Part shown: positions 1 to 7,147 of the stretch, piece after piece
Layout: each line of letters starts with the position of its first letter
How positions within the stretch are numbered: position 1 is the first letter of the stretch
Made by a program: the position numbers and the translations under genes
Assembly: GCF_028283785.1 (NCBI RefSeq)
Contig: NZ_JAPWKB010000021.1
Coordinates: forward strand, 62,001 to 126,000
Length of the DNA stretch: 64,000 bases
Direction of reading: 5' to 3'
Origin: Paraburkholderia sp.
GTDB lineage: Bacteria; Pseudomonadota; Gammaproteobacteria; Burkholderiales; Burkholderiaceae
The notes under the pieces: model-generated
Seen by the model: the letters and a program-made list of their open reading frames with translations, nothing else
What the model was told of the DNA's origin: nothing
Database searches by the model: none

Positions 1-192
1 GACAGGCACAAGGTGACCGGGCGCTTCTATCGCGGCGATGCCAGTCGCGGCACGCCCGGTGTCGGTCTGGGACTGGCGCTGGTCGCGGCCGTGGCGACGC
101 TGCACGGCGGCAGCGTCGCGTTCACCGACAACCAGCCCGGCACCACGGCGACGCTGCTGCTCGGCGCGACGCAGGGCGCTCGCGTGTCGTAA
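1..192 (+). CDS. Sensor histidine kinase, C-terminal fragment
   Basis: The gene begins before the window. The 63 visible residues, read in frame from base 1 and ending in TAA, are the end of a HATPase_c domain. The motif G-V-G-L-G-L-A-L-V is the G2 box that closes the ATP lid, and it is followed by the usual H-G-G-S-V-x-F and a short beta strand T-T-A-T-L-L-L. This is typical of the catalytic domain of a two-component membrane kinase. The sensor and phosphoacceptor parts lie outside the window, so the signal cannot be named. It converges on the leftward chemosensory operon, 39 bases away. Confidence 0.75.
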   Translation, partial: DRHKVTGRFYRGDASRGTPGVGLGLALVAAVATLHGGSVAFTDNQPGTTATLLLGATQGARVS

Positions 193-231
193 CGGGCGTG
201 TCGTCAACGGCGCGAAGCCGTCGATATGCGG

Positions 232-597
232 TCAGGCGGCCAGCTTCCTGAACGTCTCCAGCACCGCATCGCCCTTGAACGGCTTCACGATCCAGCCTTT
301 CACGCCGGCCGCCTTGCCGCGCTCTTTCATCGCCGGGCTGCTTTCCGTGGTCAGCATGATCACGTTGACGACACTGTTCGCCAGTTCGCCGCGAATCTTT
401 TCGACCATCGTCAGGCCGTCCATGTTCGGCATGTTGACGTCGCTGACGATCAGGCGGATGCCTGCATCGGCCTTCAGTTTCGCCAGACCGTCCTTACCGT
501 CGATGGCCGTTGCCACGTCGAGGCCGTTTTTGGTCAGGAAGCCCGCGACTTCATCGCGAACCGTGCTGGAATCGTCTACCACCAGAATCTTTGCCAT
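232..597 (-). CDS. cheY: CheY-like single-domain response regulator
   Basis: A 121-residue stand-alone receiver domain. The acidic pocket D8-D9, phosphoacceptor D53 (V-S-D-V-N-M-P), the Thr at 83-84 after beta 4 and K105 (V-K-P-F) are all present, so it should be phosphorylated and able to switch. There is no output domain. In this family such a protein diffuses to a flagellar motor, pilus or other effector. It is the last gene of the five-gene leftward operon and is separated from the receiver-CheX gene by 31 bases. The CheA-like kinase at 2929-5325 is the likely phosphodonor and the two CheX-like proteins the likely phosphatases. The target is not visible. Confidence 0.92.
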   Translation of the reverse strand: MAKILVVDDSSTVRDEVAGFLTKNGLDVATAIDGKDGLAKLKADAGIRLIVSDVNMPNMDGLTMVEKIRGELANSVVNVIMLTTESSPAMKERGKAAGVKGWIVKPFKGDAVLETFRKLAA

Positions 598-628
598 TGT
601 CTTCTCCGTGCGTCGTCGACGCGTTTTG

Positions 629-1606
629 TCAAAATAAATCCAGCTCGCCCGCTTCGACCAGCGCGTCCATGTCCGTCGTTTTCTCCGAGAAATCCTCCGG
701 CGACCAGCTCAGGCTGAAAACGAAGCGCTGATCGATCGTGAAGGACTGTCCGGTGTTGTCGTCGGTCAGACGGTAGCGAAAGCACAGTTGCGGGTTGTTC
801 GAGCCGAACGAGATATAGCGGTGCTTGTGGTTGACCAGCAGCGGCACCTGCACGACAGCGCGCGGCGCCATGTTCTGCTGGTCGAGAAAACGATCCTTGA
901 ACGCGCCCCAGATCAGGTTGGTCAGTTCGCCGAGCAGGCTGTTGATGTCGCGGAAACCGGCCGGTTCGCCGTCCGGGTCGACGCCGCCATTGCCGTTCCC
1001 GTTACCGAGAATCTCCAGCAGCGGGCGCTCCTCGGTTTGCATCATCATGTAACCGCGGCACCACGCGCCTTCGAGCGGAATCAGGCTGAACACTTCGCCG
1101 AAGATGATCCGGTCGCGCACCACGCTGGGCGTGTCCCACGTCACCGTCAGGTTCTTGAACAGGCTGCCCAGACGCGTTTCGGTAATGTCGGAAATGCCTC
1201 TGACCAGCGCATTCGGAAAGTCGATGCTGAAGATGAATTCATCGACCGCCGCACGCAGCGTGTCGAGGTCGTCCGCATTGAAGGTCGCGCACACCGCCTG
1301 CCGCAGCGGCGCGGGCAAACCGTCGAGGTTCGCCGCGCCCGCACGGCGCAGGATGATCGGCAACTCGGGCCGCAATGCATCGATGCGCGCGGCGACCGCC
1401 GACGCTTCTTCGATCGAGCCGCCGTAATCCTCGCCGAGCACGATGCCGCCCAGGTCGATATTCGAGCGCAACACGGTCATCAACCGATGCCTGCGTGCCT
1501 TCAGCGCGATCAGGTTGTGCTCGCCGCAGAAGCGTTTGATGGCGTCGGCGTGGGCTGGACAGTCGTCGAGCACGAGCACCTTGCTGACGGGCTTGTTTGC
1601 ATTCAT
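629..1606 (-). CDS. Pseudo-receiver fused to a CheX-type phosphatase domain
   Basis: A 325-residue protein. Residues 8-125 look like a receiver fold that keeps the acidic pair D14-D15. The end of beta 3 reads I-V-L-G-E-D, so the phosphoacceptor Asp seems to be Gly58. Residues 130-320 resemble CheC/CheX/FliY phosphatases: S223-x3-E227-x2-N230 matches their catalytic consensus (D/S)-x3-E-x2-N, which removes phosphate from CheY. A short Gly/Asn run at about 201-208 sits inside this domain. The protein ends in G-E-L-D-L-F, close to the G-E-L-E-L-F end of the next CheX-like protein. It lies 28 bases after that gene in the same operon. Likely role (inference): a regulated CheY-P phosphatase or sink. 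Confidence 0.75.
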   Translation of the reverse strand: MNANKPVSKVLVLDDCPAHADAIKRFCGEHNLIALKARRHRLMTVLRSNIDLGGIVLGEDYGGSIEEASAVAARIDALRPELPIILRRAGAANLDGLPAPLRQAVCATFNADDLDTLRAAVDEFIFSIDFPNALVRGISDITETRLGSLFKNLTVTWDTPSVVRDRIIFGEVFSLIPLEGAWCRGYMMMQTEERPLLEILGNGNGNGGVDPDGEPAGFRDINSLLGELTNLIWGAFKDRFLDQQNMAPRAVVQVPLLVNHKHRYISFGSNNPQLCFRYRLTDDNTGQSFTIDQRFVFSLSWSPEDFSEKTTDMDALVEAGELDLF

Positions 1607-1634
1607 TGCTGTGTTTCCTTGCAGGCGTGCTGCG

Positions 1635-2174
1635 CTAGAACAGTTCGAGCTCGCCTTCGCTGCTGGCTTCGGCTTCGATGGTCGCGACGAAGTCGAGCGG
1701 CGCGTTCGCGCATACGCACAGCGTCGCGCCGAGTTGCACGTCGCCGTCGACGACGATGTCGAACGCCCATGCGCAATCGGGCTTCAGTTCTTCGAGGTAA
1801 TCGACGCACAGGCTGCTCAACGCGTACGGCGTGGACATGCCGAGATCGGGGAAGTGCGTGACCAGTTGCTGATTGACGAAGCCGCAGCAGAGGTTCGCGA
1901 CTTCCATCAGCACCTCGGGCACTGTGCGTTCGGCGTTATCGCCGACGTAGTAGCGGCGGGTCGCTTCGTCGTCGTTGAAATGCAGCACGATCAGCAGACG
2001 GAACGCGATCGCGGAGATCGTCAGCACCACCGCGTCCTTGCCGGGCGGGGCAGGGCGGCGGGCGAGATCGACCGCGACGGTCTCGCAGCGATCGCCGGCG
2101 CGAAGCGTCAGGCGGGAGCGCGCCGCGTGACAGAAGATCGCTTCGATGCTGCGGCGGGCGTGGTCGGTGATCAC
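1635..2174 (-). CDS. CheX-like chemotaxis phosphatase
   Basis: A 179-residue protein. I place the start at GTG 2174, which overlaps the TGA of the methyl-accepting gene (GTGA). A longer reading frame continues upstream but only shadows that gene. The segment E87-x3-E91-x2-N94 fits the CheC/CheX phosphatase consensus apart from Glu at the first position, and the alternating strands and helices fit the family. It ends in G-E-L-E-L-F, like the receiver-CheX protein beside it. Translational coupling suggests it is made together with the signalling protein. The expected role, dephosphorylating CheY-P, is from family knowledge. Having two CheX-type proteins in one five-gene operon is unusual. Confidence 0.7.
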   Translation of the reverse strand: MITDHARRSIEAIFCHAARSRLTLRAGDRCETVAVDLARRPAPPGKDAVVLTISAIAFRLLIVLHFNDDEATRRYYVGDNAERTVPEVLMEVANLCCGFVNQQLVTHFPDLGMSTPYALSSLCVDYLEELKPDCAWAFDIVVDGDVQLGATLCVCANAPLDFVATIEAEASSEGELELF

Positions 2175-2911
2175 GCGGCCGCCTTCGCCTGTTCGAGCTT
2201 CGACTGGAACTGCCGCGCCAGCATTTCGACGCTGCCGAGCGCGGCGGTGATCAGCTTGCCGCCCGCCTGAATGTCCTGAAACGTCGCGGTGGTCGTGAGG
2301 TCGTTGCGATTCAGGCTGTCGCGATAGCTCTTCGACAGTTCCTGCGAGCGCGACGCCAGCGAGCGCACTTCGCCCGCGACAATCGAAAAGCCGCGTCCGG
2401 CCGCGCCTGCCCGCGCGGCTTCGATCGATGCATTCAGCGACACGATCAGCACATGGTTGACGATCGACGACAGTTCGTGATTCTTCGTGTGCATGTCGCG
2501 GTTCTGCGACATCAGCGAGATCATCTGCTCGTGCCAGCGTTCGAACGTGACGGCGAGCGCTTTCAGGCGTTCCGCCTCGTGCGCGATACGGGCGGCGTGC
2601 TGACGCCAATCGTCGGCGTGGCCGCTTGCGAGCGCCACGGCGGCGTGCGCGTCGGCGGCGTCGCGAACGCTTTGCGCGAGTGCATCGTTCACGCGCGCGA
2701 GATCGGCTTCGAGCGCGTCGCGCAGCTGTTCGTCGTCAGCGATACGCTGTCGATGCACGCGGTCGGTTTCGGCCAGTAATGCGTGTTGCTGCACAACCTG
2801 CGCGCTGTGTGCGATGCGGGCTTTCGCCGCGCTCCATCGATGCAGGCACCACGCGGCGAGCGCGACCATCGCGCCGCTCGCGCCTGCTACCAGAAAATAG
2901 CTTCCAGACAC
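2171..2911 (-). CDS. Minimal methyl-accepting-type signalling protein
   Basis: A 246-residue protein. One membrane segment lies at about residues 5-23, there is no periplasmic ligand domain and no HAMP, then a long coiled coil (about 27-120) and a conserved signalling hairpin. The hairpin has the family pattern N-A-S-I-E-A-A-R-A-G-x-x-G-R-G-F-S-I-V-A followed by E-V-R-x-L-A. Typical chemoreceptors are about 500-650 residues, so this is a stripped-down form anchored by one helix. It lies 17 bases after the CheA-like kinase and overlaps the CheX-like gene. It may serve as a scaffold or cytoplasmic-side sensor for the kinase. No CheW is encoded nearby, so how it contacts the kinase is unclear. 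Confidence 0.8.
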   Translation of the reverse strand: MSGSYFLVAGASGAMVALAAWCLHRWSAAKARIAHSAQVVQQHALLAETDRVHRQRIADDEQLRDALEADLARVNDALAQSVRDAADAHAAVALASGHADDWRQHAARIAHEAERLKALAVTFERWHEQMISLMSQNRDMHTKNHELSSIVNHVLIVSLNASIEAARAGAAGRGFSIVAGEVRSLASRSQELSKSYRDSLNRNDLTTTATFQDIQAGGKLITAALGSVEMLARQFQSKLEQAKAAA

Positions 2912-2928
2912 TGACTGCTCCCGTCCTG

Positions 2929-5325
2929 CTAGCTTGCAATTGCATCGGCACGCGCCGGTGCGGCGGCTGATGTCGATACCACGGATTCGCCCAGACTATC
3001 GACCGCCCATTCTTCCGGCAGCGACACGATGGTCTGGAAGTGCCGGAAAGCGGCGCCTTGATGGTCGTCGGTGAAACGCAGTTCGATCCGGCCGTTTTCG
3101 CGCTTCAGGAAGTCGCGCACGGCATCCATGCCGACCCCGCGTCCCGACACTTCGCTGACGTTTTGCGCGGTCGAGAAGCCAGGGCGGAAGATCAGTTCCG
3201 CGATGGCTTCGTCGCTCACATGCGCGTCCGCGTCGAGCCAGCCGCGCGCAATCGCGACCTCGCGGATCTTTGCCAATGCGAGGCCGCGGCCGTCATCGCT
3301 GACGGTGATCTGCAACGCGTGCTCGTCGACGCCCATCTCCAGACCGATCGCGCCTGCTGCGGCCTTGCCGCCCGCGATCCGTTCTTCCGGCGCTTCGATG
3401 CCGTGGTCCATCGAATTGCGCAGCAGATGCATGAACACGTTGCGCAGCGTCGCGCCGGCTTGCGGGCGCACGCGATAGCCGTTGTCGGTGATGGTGACGC
3501 GCGGCGCTGCCTTGCCCAGTTCCGCCGCCAGCGACGGCAACGATCCCGTCACGCCCGACAGTGCATGGTCGAGGGTTTCGGTGCCGAGCAGACGCAGCGA
3601 ACGGCTCAGCGTTTCGCGCATCGTCAGCAGCGCGGTGACGTCGTGCGGATCGGCGCCTTCGAGCAGATGCAGATGCTCCTGAATCAGTTGACGGTCGATC
3701 ATCAGATAACGGTCTGCGTTGCCCGCGACACCGCCGCGCGCCGACGCCTTGCGCCCGAGGCTGACTTCGTTGATGGTCGTGTAGCTTTCGAGCGCGGCCT
3801 TCACCCGTTCGAGGTCTTCGATCAGCAGACGCTGATCCCACAGATCGTGGTTGTCCGACTGACGCAGCGCGTCGTAGCGTTGCTCGGTTTCATGCACGAT
3901 GCTGGTCAGATGTTGCAGGCTATACGTGCGCGCATTGCCCTTCACCGTGTGCATGTTGCGGAACAACTCCGCGACGGCATCGTGATTGACCTGCGGATGC
4001 TGGCGGATGATCTTCTCGTTCGCGCTGATAAAGCCGGTCGCGCTTTCGACGAAGTGATGGAACTTGTCTTCGCTGACCGCGAGAATTTCGCCGATCATTT
4101 CCAGCCGGCGGCGTTGCTCGCCCGCTTCGGCGGCGAGCGCGCGCAACTCGGTGACGTCACGCACGCACAGCATCAACCGCACGACCACATCGGCTTCGTC
4201 GGTAATCGCCGACCAGCTCAGATCCAGCGTCTTCACGCGGCCGTCGGGCATCGTCTTCGAGATTTCGTTGACGAGCAGATGCTGGTTGAATTCGAAGTTC
4301 ATGCTGTCTTCGCCGAGGCACGCATGCAACGCGGCATCGACTTGCGACAGCGCATCGCTGCCGAGATCGGTGCCTTCGAACACCAGATCGAGCAGCGCGC
4401 GTCCGGCGATATCGCGGCGCTCGAAGATCGCTTCGAGGTACGCCGAGTATTCCGGATGCACGCGACCGCCATCCACCACGGTCAGAATGCCTTGCTGCAT
4501 GTTTTGCAGCATCGCCTGAATGTCGGCGGTCTTCTGCTTCAGTTGCAGCGAGCTGTGCTCGATCTTCTCGATCATGCCGTTGAACGCGACGATCGAATGA
4601 CCGATCTCGTCCATCCGCCCGACCGGCACGCGGCGCGTGAAGTCCTGGCTCGATGCGATCTCGCTCATCATCGTCTGCATGCGGCTCAGCGGACGCGTGA
4701 TCTGCCGGTACAGCAGCGAGCTGATGACCAGCAGCAACACGACGGCCGCGCCGGTGGCCGCGGCGAGCGCGGTGGTCGTCGTCGCGAGCGCGCCGTTCAG
4801 CGCCGCGATGGCGTCGTCTTTCTGACGGTTCTTTTCGATCCGCAGCGTCTCGACAATACCTTCGAGTTCGTCGCGATACTGCGCGACGTTGGCGAACAGA
4901 TAGGCTTGCGCCAGTTCGTTCTTGCCCGCCGCCTTCATTTTTTCGGTGTCGTTGATCGCGTCGAAATAGTTCGACAGGCTTTCGCGCGCCTGCGTGACCA
5001 GACCGGTTTGCGCCTGGCTGTGAGCCGCTTTCTGCTGCACGTCGAGTGCGGCGCGCAACGAGGCTTCCTTGTTCTTCAACTGGTCTTGCGCCTGCGACAC
5101 CATATTCGCGTCGGGCGCGTACACGAGGGTCATGGTCGCGAGCTGCACGTCCTTGACCTGCGAGACGAGATCGGCGGAAGCCAGTGCGCTCGGCACGACG
5201 CCCTGGGTGACGCTGCGTACATCGGCGGCGCTGGTGCGAGTCTGATAGACGGCATATCCCCCGATGGCCGCCAGTGCGACGAGCATCAGGACAACCAGCA
5301 GGGTGATGCGGTGACGAATGGTCAT
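2929..5325 (-). CDS. Membrane CheA-like sensor kinase with Hpt and HATPase domains
   Basis: A 798-residue protein. A membrane helix at 8-27, an extracytoplasmic four-helix-type region (about 30-185), a second membrane helix (187-206) and a HAMP domain (207-260, R-Q-I-T-R-P-L) make a receptor-like front half. A PAS-like region follows at about 270-395. An Hpt domain at about 420-515 carries H459 in M-H-T-V-K-G-N-A, and a CheA-type ATPase has its N box around 634-649 (L-L-R-N-S-x-D-H-G), D-D-G-R-G at 677-681 and G-R-G-V-G-M-D-A-V at 728-736. I see neither a CheY-binding P2 domain nor a C-terminal CheW-like P5 domain. It thus seems to merge receptor and CheA in one polypeptide. It is the first gene of the leftward operon. 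Confidence 0.85.
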   Translation of the reverse strand: MTIRHRITLLVVLMLVALAAIGGYAVYQTRTSAADVRSVTQGVVPSALASADLVSQVKDVQLATMTLVYAPDANMVSQAQDQLKNKEASLRAALDVQQKAAHSQAQTGLVTQARESLSNYFDAINDTEKMKAAGKNELAQAYLFANVAQYRDELEGIVETLRIEKNRQKDDAIAALNGALATTTTALAAATGAAVVLLLVISSLLYRQITRPLSRMQTMMSEIASSQDFTRRVPVGRMDEIGHSIVAFNGMIEKIEHSSLQLKQKTADIQAMLQNMQQGILTVVDGGRVHPEYSAYLEAIFERRDIAGRALLDLVFEGTDLGSDALSQVDAALHACLGEDSMNFEFNQHLLVNEISKTMPDGRVKTLDLSWSAITDEADVVVRLMLCVRDVTELRALAAEAGEQRRRLEMIGEILAVSEDKFHHFVESATGFISANEKIIRQHPQVNHDAVAELFRNMHTVKGNARTYSLQHLTSIVHETEQRYDALRQSDNHDLWDQRLLIEDLERVKAALESYTTINEVSLGRKASARGGVAGNADRYLMIDRQLIQEHLHLLEGADPHDVTALLTMRETLSRSLRLLGTETLDHALSGVTGSLPSLAAELGKAAPRVTITDNGYRVRPQAGATLRNVFMHLLRNSMDHGIEAPEERIAGGKAAAGAIGLEMGVDEHALQITVSDDGRGLALAKIREVAIARGWLDADAHVSDEAIAELIFRPGFSTAQNVSEVSGRGVGMDAVRDFLKRENGRIELRFTDDHQGAAFRHFQTIVSLPEEWAVDSLGESVVSTSAAAPARADAIAS

Positions 5326-5516
5326 GATTTGAATCCCCGGAACAAAACGTGGCGCCTTCTGGTCTCTTGTCGCCCTGGAGGGCTTTTGTCTGATTTGGCG
5401 CGGGGATTATGGTCGTCGGTGCGTGACGTCTATGTGACGAAAGCGTATCTGGATAAGGGTTTTGCCTGATTTTCGACGAACCGAGGCGGCCCTCGAAAAT
5501 ATCGTCGGGCGCGGCC

Positions 5517-5543
5517 TAAAGTTCGTGTTTTTGCGGCCGTTAA
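5517..5543 (+). promoter_or_regulatory. Sigma-28 (FliA)-like promoter facing rhlE
   Basis: TAAAGTTC, 11 bases, GCCGTTAA. This matches the enterobacterial FliA consensus TAAAGTTT-N11-GCCGATAA at 14 of 16 positions with the exact spacer. It reads rightward, away from the chemosensory genes and antisense to the 3-prime end of rhlE. A transcript would start near 5550, and no open reading frame of useful size follows, so a small or antisense RNA is possible. A chance match cannot be excluded. Confidence 0.5.
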
Positions 5544-5638
5544 CCGGCAGCCGATGTGTCAGCCGCGGCGCAGTGAATGATGGTCGTGCGTCAGCGTGAG
5601 TCTTTTTAGCTGCCGGAACCGAGTCCCGGAAATCGTTC

Positions 5639-5660
5639 GGGCCGGCGACGACACCGGCCC
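5639..5660 (-). terminator. GC-rich hairpin after rhlE
   Basis: GGGCCGG, an 8-base loop and CCGGCCC form a perfect 7-pair stem 29-50 bases past the rhlE stop. There is no T run after it on either strand, so it may be a weak or Rho-assisted end, or an end for the rightward sigma-28 transcript. Confidence 0.3.
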
Positions 5661-5688
5661 TAGCCGCGAGGGCATCAGAGGCGCGTTA

Positions 5689-7119
5689 TCAGGGTTGGCG
5701 TTTGCCGCGGCCGCCAGCGGGTTTACCAGCCGGGTTACGTGGACCCGCAGCCGGCTTGCCGGCGGGTTTGCTGCGCGGCTTTTGCGCGCCGAACGGGCTA
5801 CCGCTGGACAGGCTCGCGCCTTTACCCGGCGCCGCAGGCTTGCGTTTGCTTTCGCCACCTTGCGGGCGCGGCTTTTTGCCGGGCGCCTGCGCGGCACCCA
5901 GCGCAGCGTGTGGCACTTTGGGTTTCTTGGGCTTTTTGGGTTTCTTGATGAGTTCGCCCGTCGCACTGGTTTGCGGCACGCGGTGTTCGGCTTCGAAACC
6001 CGGCTCTTCTTCACGGCGCAGCGTTTGCCGGATCAGCGCTTCGATCGCGGCCAGTTGCGGCGCTTCATCGGCGCACACCAGTGAAACCGCCACGCCGCTG
6101 GCGCCCGCGCGGCCGGTTCGGCCAATCCGGTGCACATAGTCTTGCGCGACGATCGGCAGATCGACGTTGATCACCAGCGGCAGGTCGTCGATATCCAGTC
6201 CGCGCGCAGCCACGTCGGTGGCGACCAGCATATTGACTGCGCCCGTCTTGAAGCGCTCCAGCGCACGCAGACGCGCGGGTTGCGGTTTGTCGCCGTGGAT
6301 CGTGTCGACCGCATAGCCCGCTTCATCGAGCATCGCCGCCAGGTAATCCACGCCAATGCGGGTTTTGACGAACACCAACGCGTGTTCCCAGTGGTTCTCC
6401 GCGACGAGGTGCATGAAGAGGTCGGGCTTGTTCTTTTTATCGACCGTCACCACCCACTGCTTGATTCGGCTCGCCGTGGCATTAGGCTGACTGACGCTGA
6501 TATCGATCGGGGCGCGCAGAATGCCCGCCGCCATCTCGCGAATGTCGTCGGTGAACGTGGCCGAGAACAGCAGGGTCTGCCGCTGCGCGGGCAACGCAGC
6601 AAACACGGCGTCGAGCTCGCGCGCGAAACCGAGATCCAGCATCCGGTCGGCTTCATCGAGCACCAGCGTCTGTACCTGATCGAACTGCACCGCGTTCTGG
6701 CGATTCAGATCGAGCAAACGGCCCGGCGTGGCAACGAGCACGTCCACGCCTTTGCGCAACGTCATCATCTGCGGGTTGATACTCACACCGCCGTACGCGG
6801 CCAGAAAACGCAGGTCGAGGCCTTTGCCATATTCGACAAAGCTTTGCAGCACCTGTTCGGCCAGTTCACGGGTGGGCACCAGCACCAGCACGCGCGCGCG
6901 GTTGCTGGACACGGCCGGGCCGTGTTGCACCAGGCGTTGCAACAGCGGCAGCGCAAAACCCGCTGTTTTGCCGGTGCCGGTCTGTGCGGCAGCCATGACG
7001 TCCTTGCCGCTGAGCACAGCAGGAATCGCCTTGGCCTGCACCGGCGTAGGTGTCTGGTAATTGAGATCCTGCACATTACGCAGCAAGGGTTCGATCAGGC
7101 CAAGCGAGGCAAAAGACAT
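5689..7119 (-). CDS. rhlE: DEAD-box ATP-dependent RNA helicase RhlE
   Basis: A 476-residue protein. I start it at ATG 7119 (M-S-F-A-S-L-G-L) because this matches RhlE proteins. The upstream ATG at 7161 would overlap the preceding gene. Motifs seen: Q motif around 20-30 (T-P-x-x-V-Q), A-Q-T-G-T-G-K-T at 45-52, P-T-R-E-L-A at 82-87, D-E-A-D at 155-158, S-A-T at 186-188 and H-R-I-G-R-T-G-R motif VI. From about residue 385 to the end there is a Lys/Pro/Gly-rich basic tail with P-K-K-P-K-K-P-K-K, typical of RhlE RNA-binding tails. RhlE unwinds short RNA duplexes in ribosome maturation, RNA decay and cold adaptation. It lies 28 bases after the membrane hydrolase gene. Confidence 0.93.
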   Translation of the reverse strand: MSFASLGLIEPLLRNVQDLNYQTPTPVQAKAIPAVLSGKDVMAAAQTGTGKTAGFALPLLQRLVQHGPAVSSNRARVLVLVPTRELAEQVLQSFVEYGKGLDLRFLAAYGGVSINPQMMTLRKGVDVLVATPGRLLDLNRQNAVQFDQVQTLVLDEADRMLDLGFARELDAVFAALPAQRQTLLFSATFTDDIREMAAGILRAPIDISVSQPNATASRIKQWVVTVDKKNKPDLFMHLVAENHWEHALVFVKTRIGVDYLAAMLDEAGYAVDTIHGDKPQPARLRALERFKTGAVNMLVATDVAARGLDIDDLPLVINVDLPIVAQDYVHRIGRTGRAGASGVAVSLVCADEAPQLAAIEALIRQTLRREEEPGFEAEHRVPQTSATGELIKKPKKPKKPKVPHAALGAAQAPGKKPRPQGGESKRKPAAPGKGASLSSGSPFGAQKPRSKPAGKPAAGPRNPAGKPAGGRGKRQP

Positions 7120-7147
7120 TGGCGTATTCCAGGCTAAAGGCGCAATT

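Larger units (their letters stand above)
5326..5688. other. Intergenic region between chemosensory operon and rhlE
   Basis: These 363 bases hold the upstream region of the leftward chemosensory operon and the downstream region of rhlE. I find no coding signal. There is a rightward sigma-28-like promoter at 5517-5543 and a GC-rich hairpin at 5639-5660, both listed separately. An 8-base inverted repeat (CCGGCAGC at 5544-5551, GCTGCCGG at 5609-5616) begins right after the promoter. No convincing sigma-70 promoter for the leftward operon could be picked by eye. Confidence 0.6.

Noticed and set aside
3040..5469. A long rightward open frame opposite the CheA-like kinase gene
   Set aside because: High-GC genes leave long open antisense frames. 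The translation is rich in Arg, His and Gln without domains, while the opposite strand carries clear Hpt and ATPase motifs.
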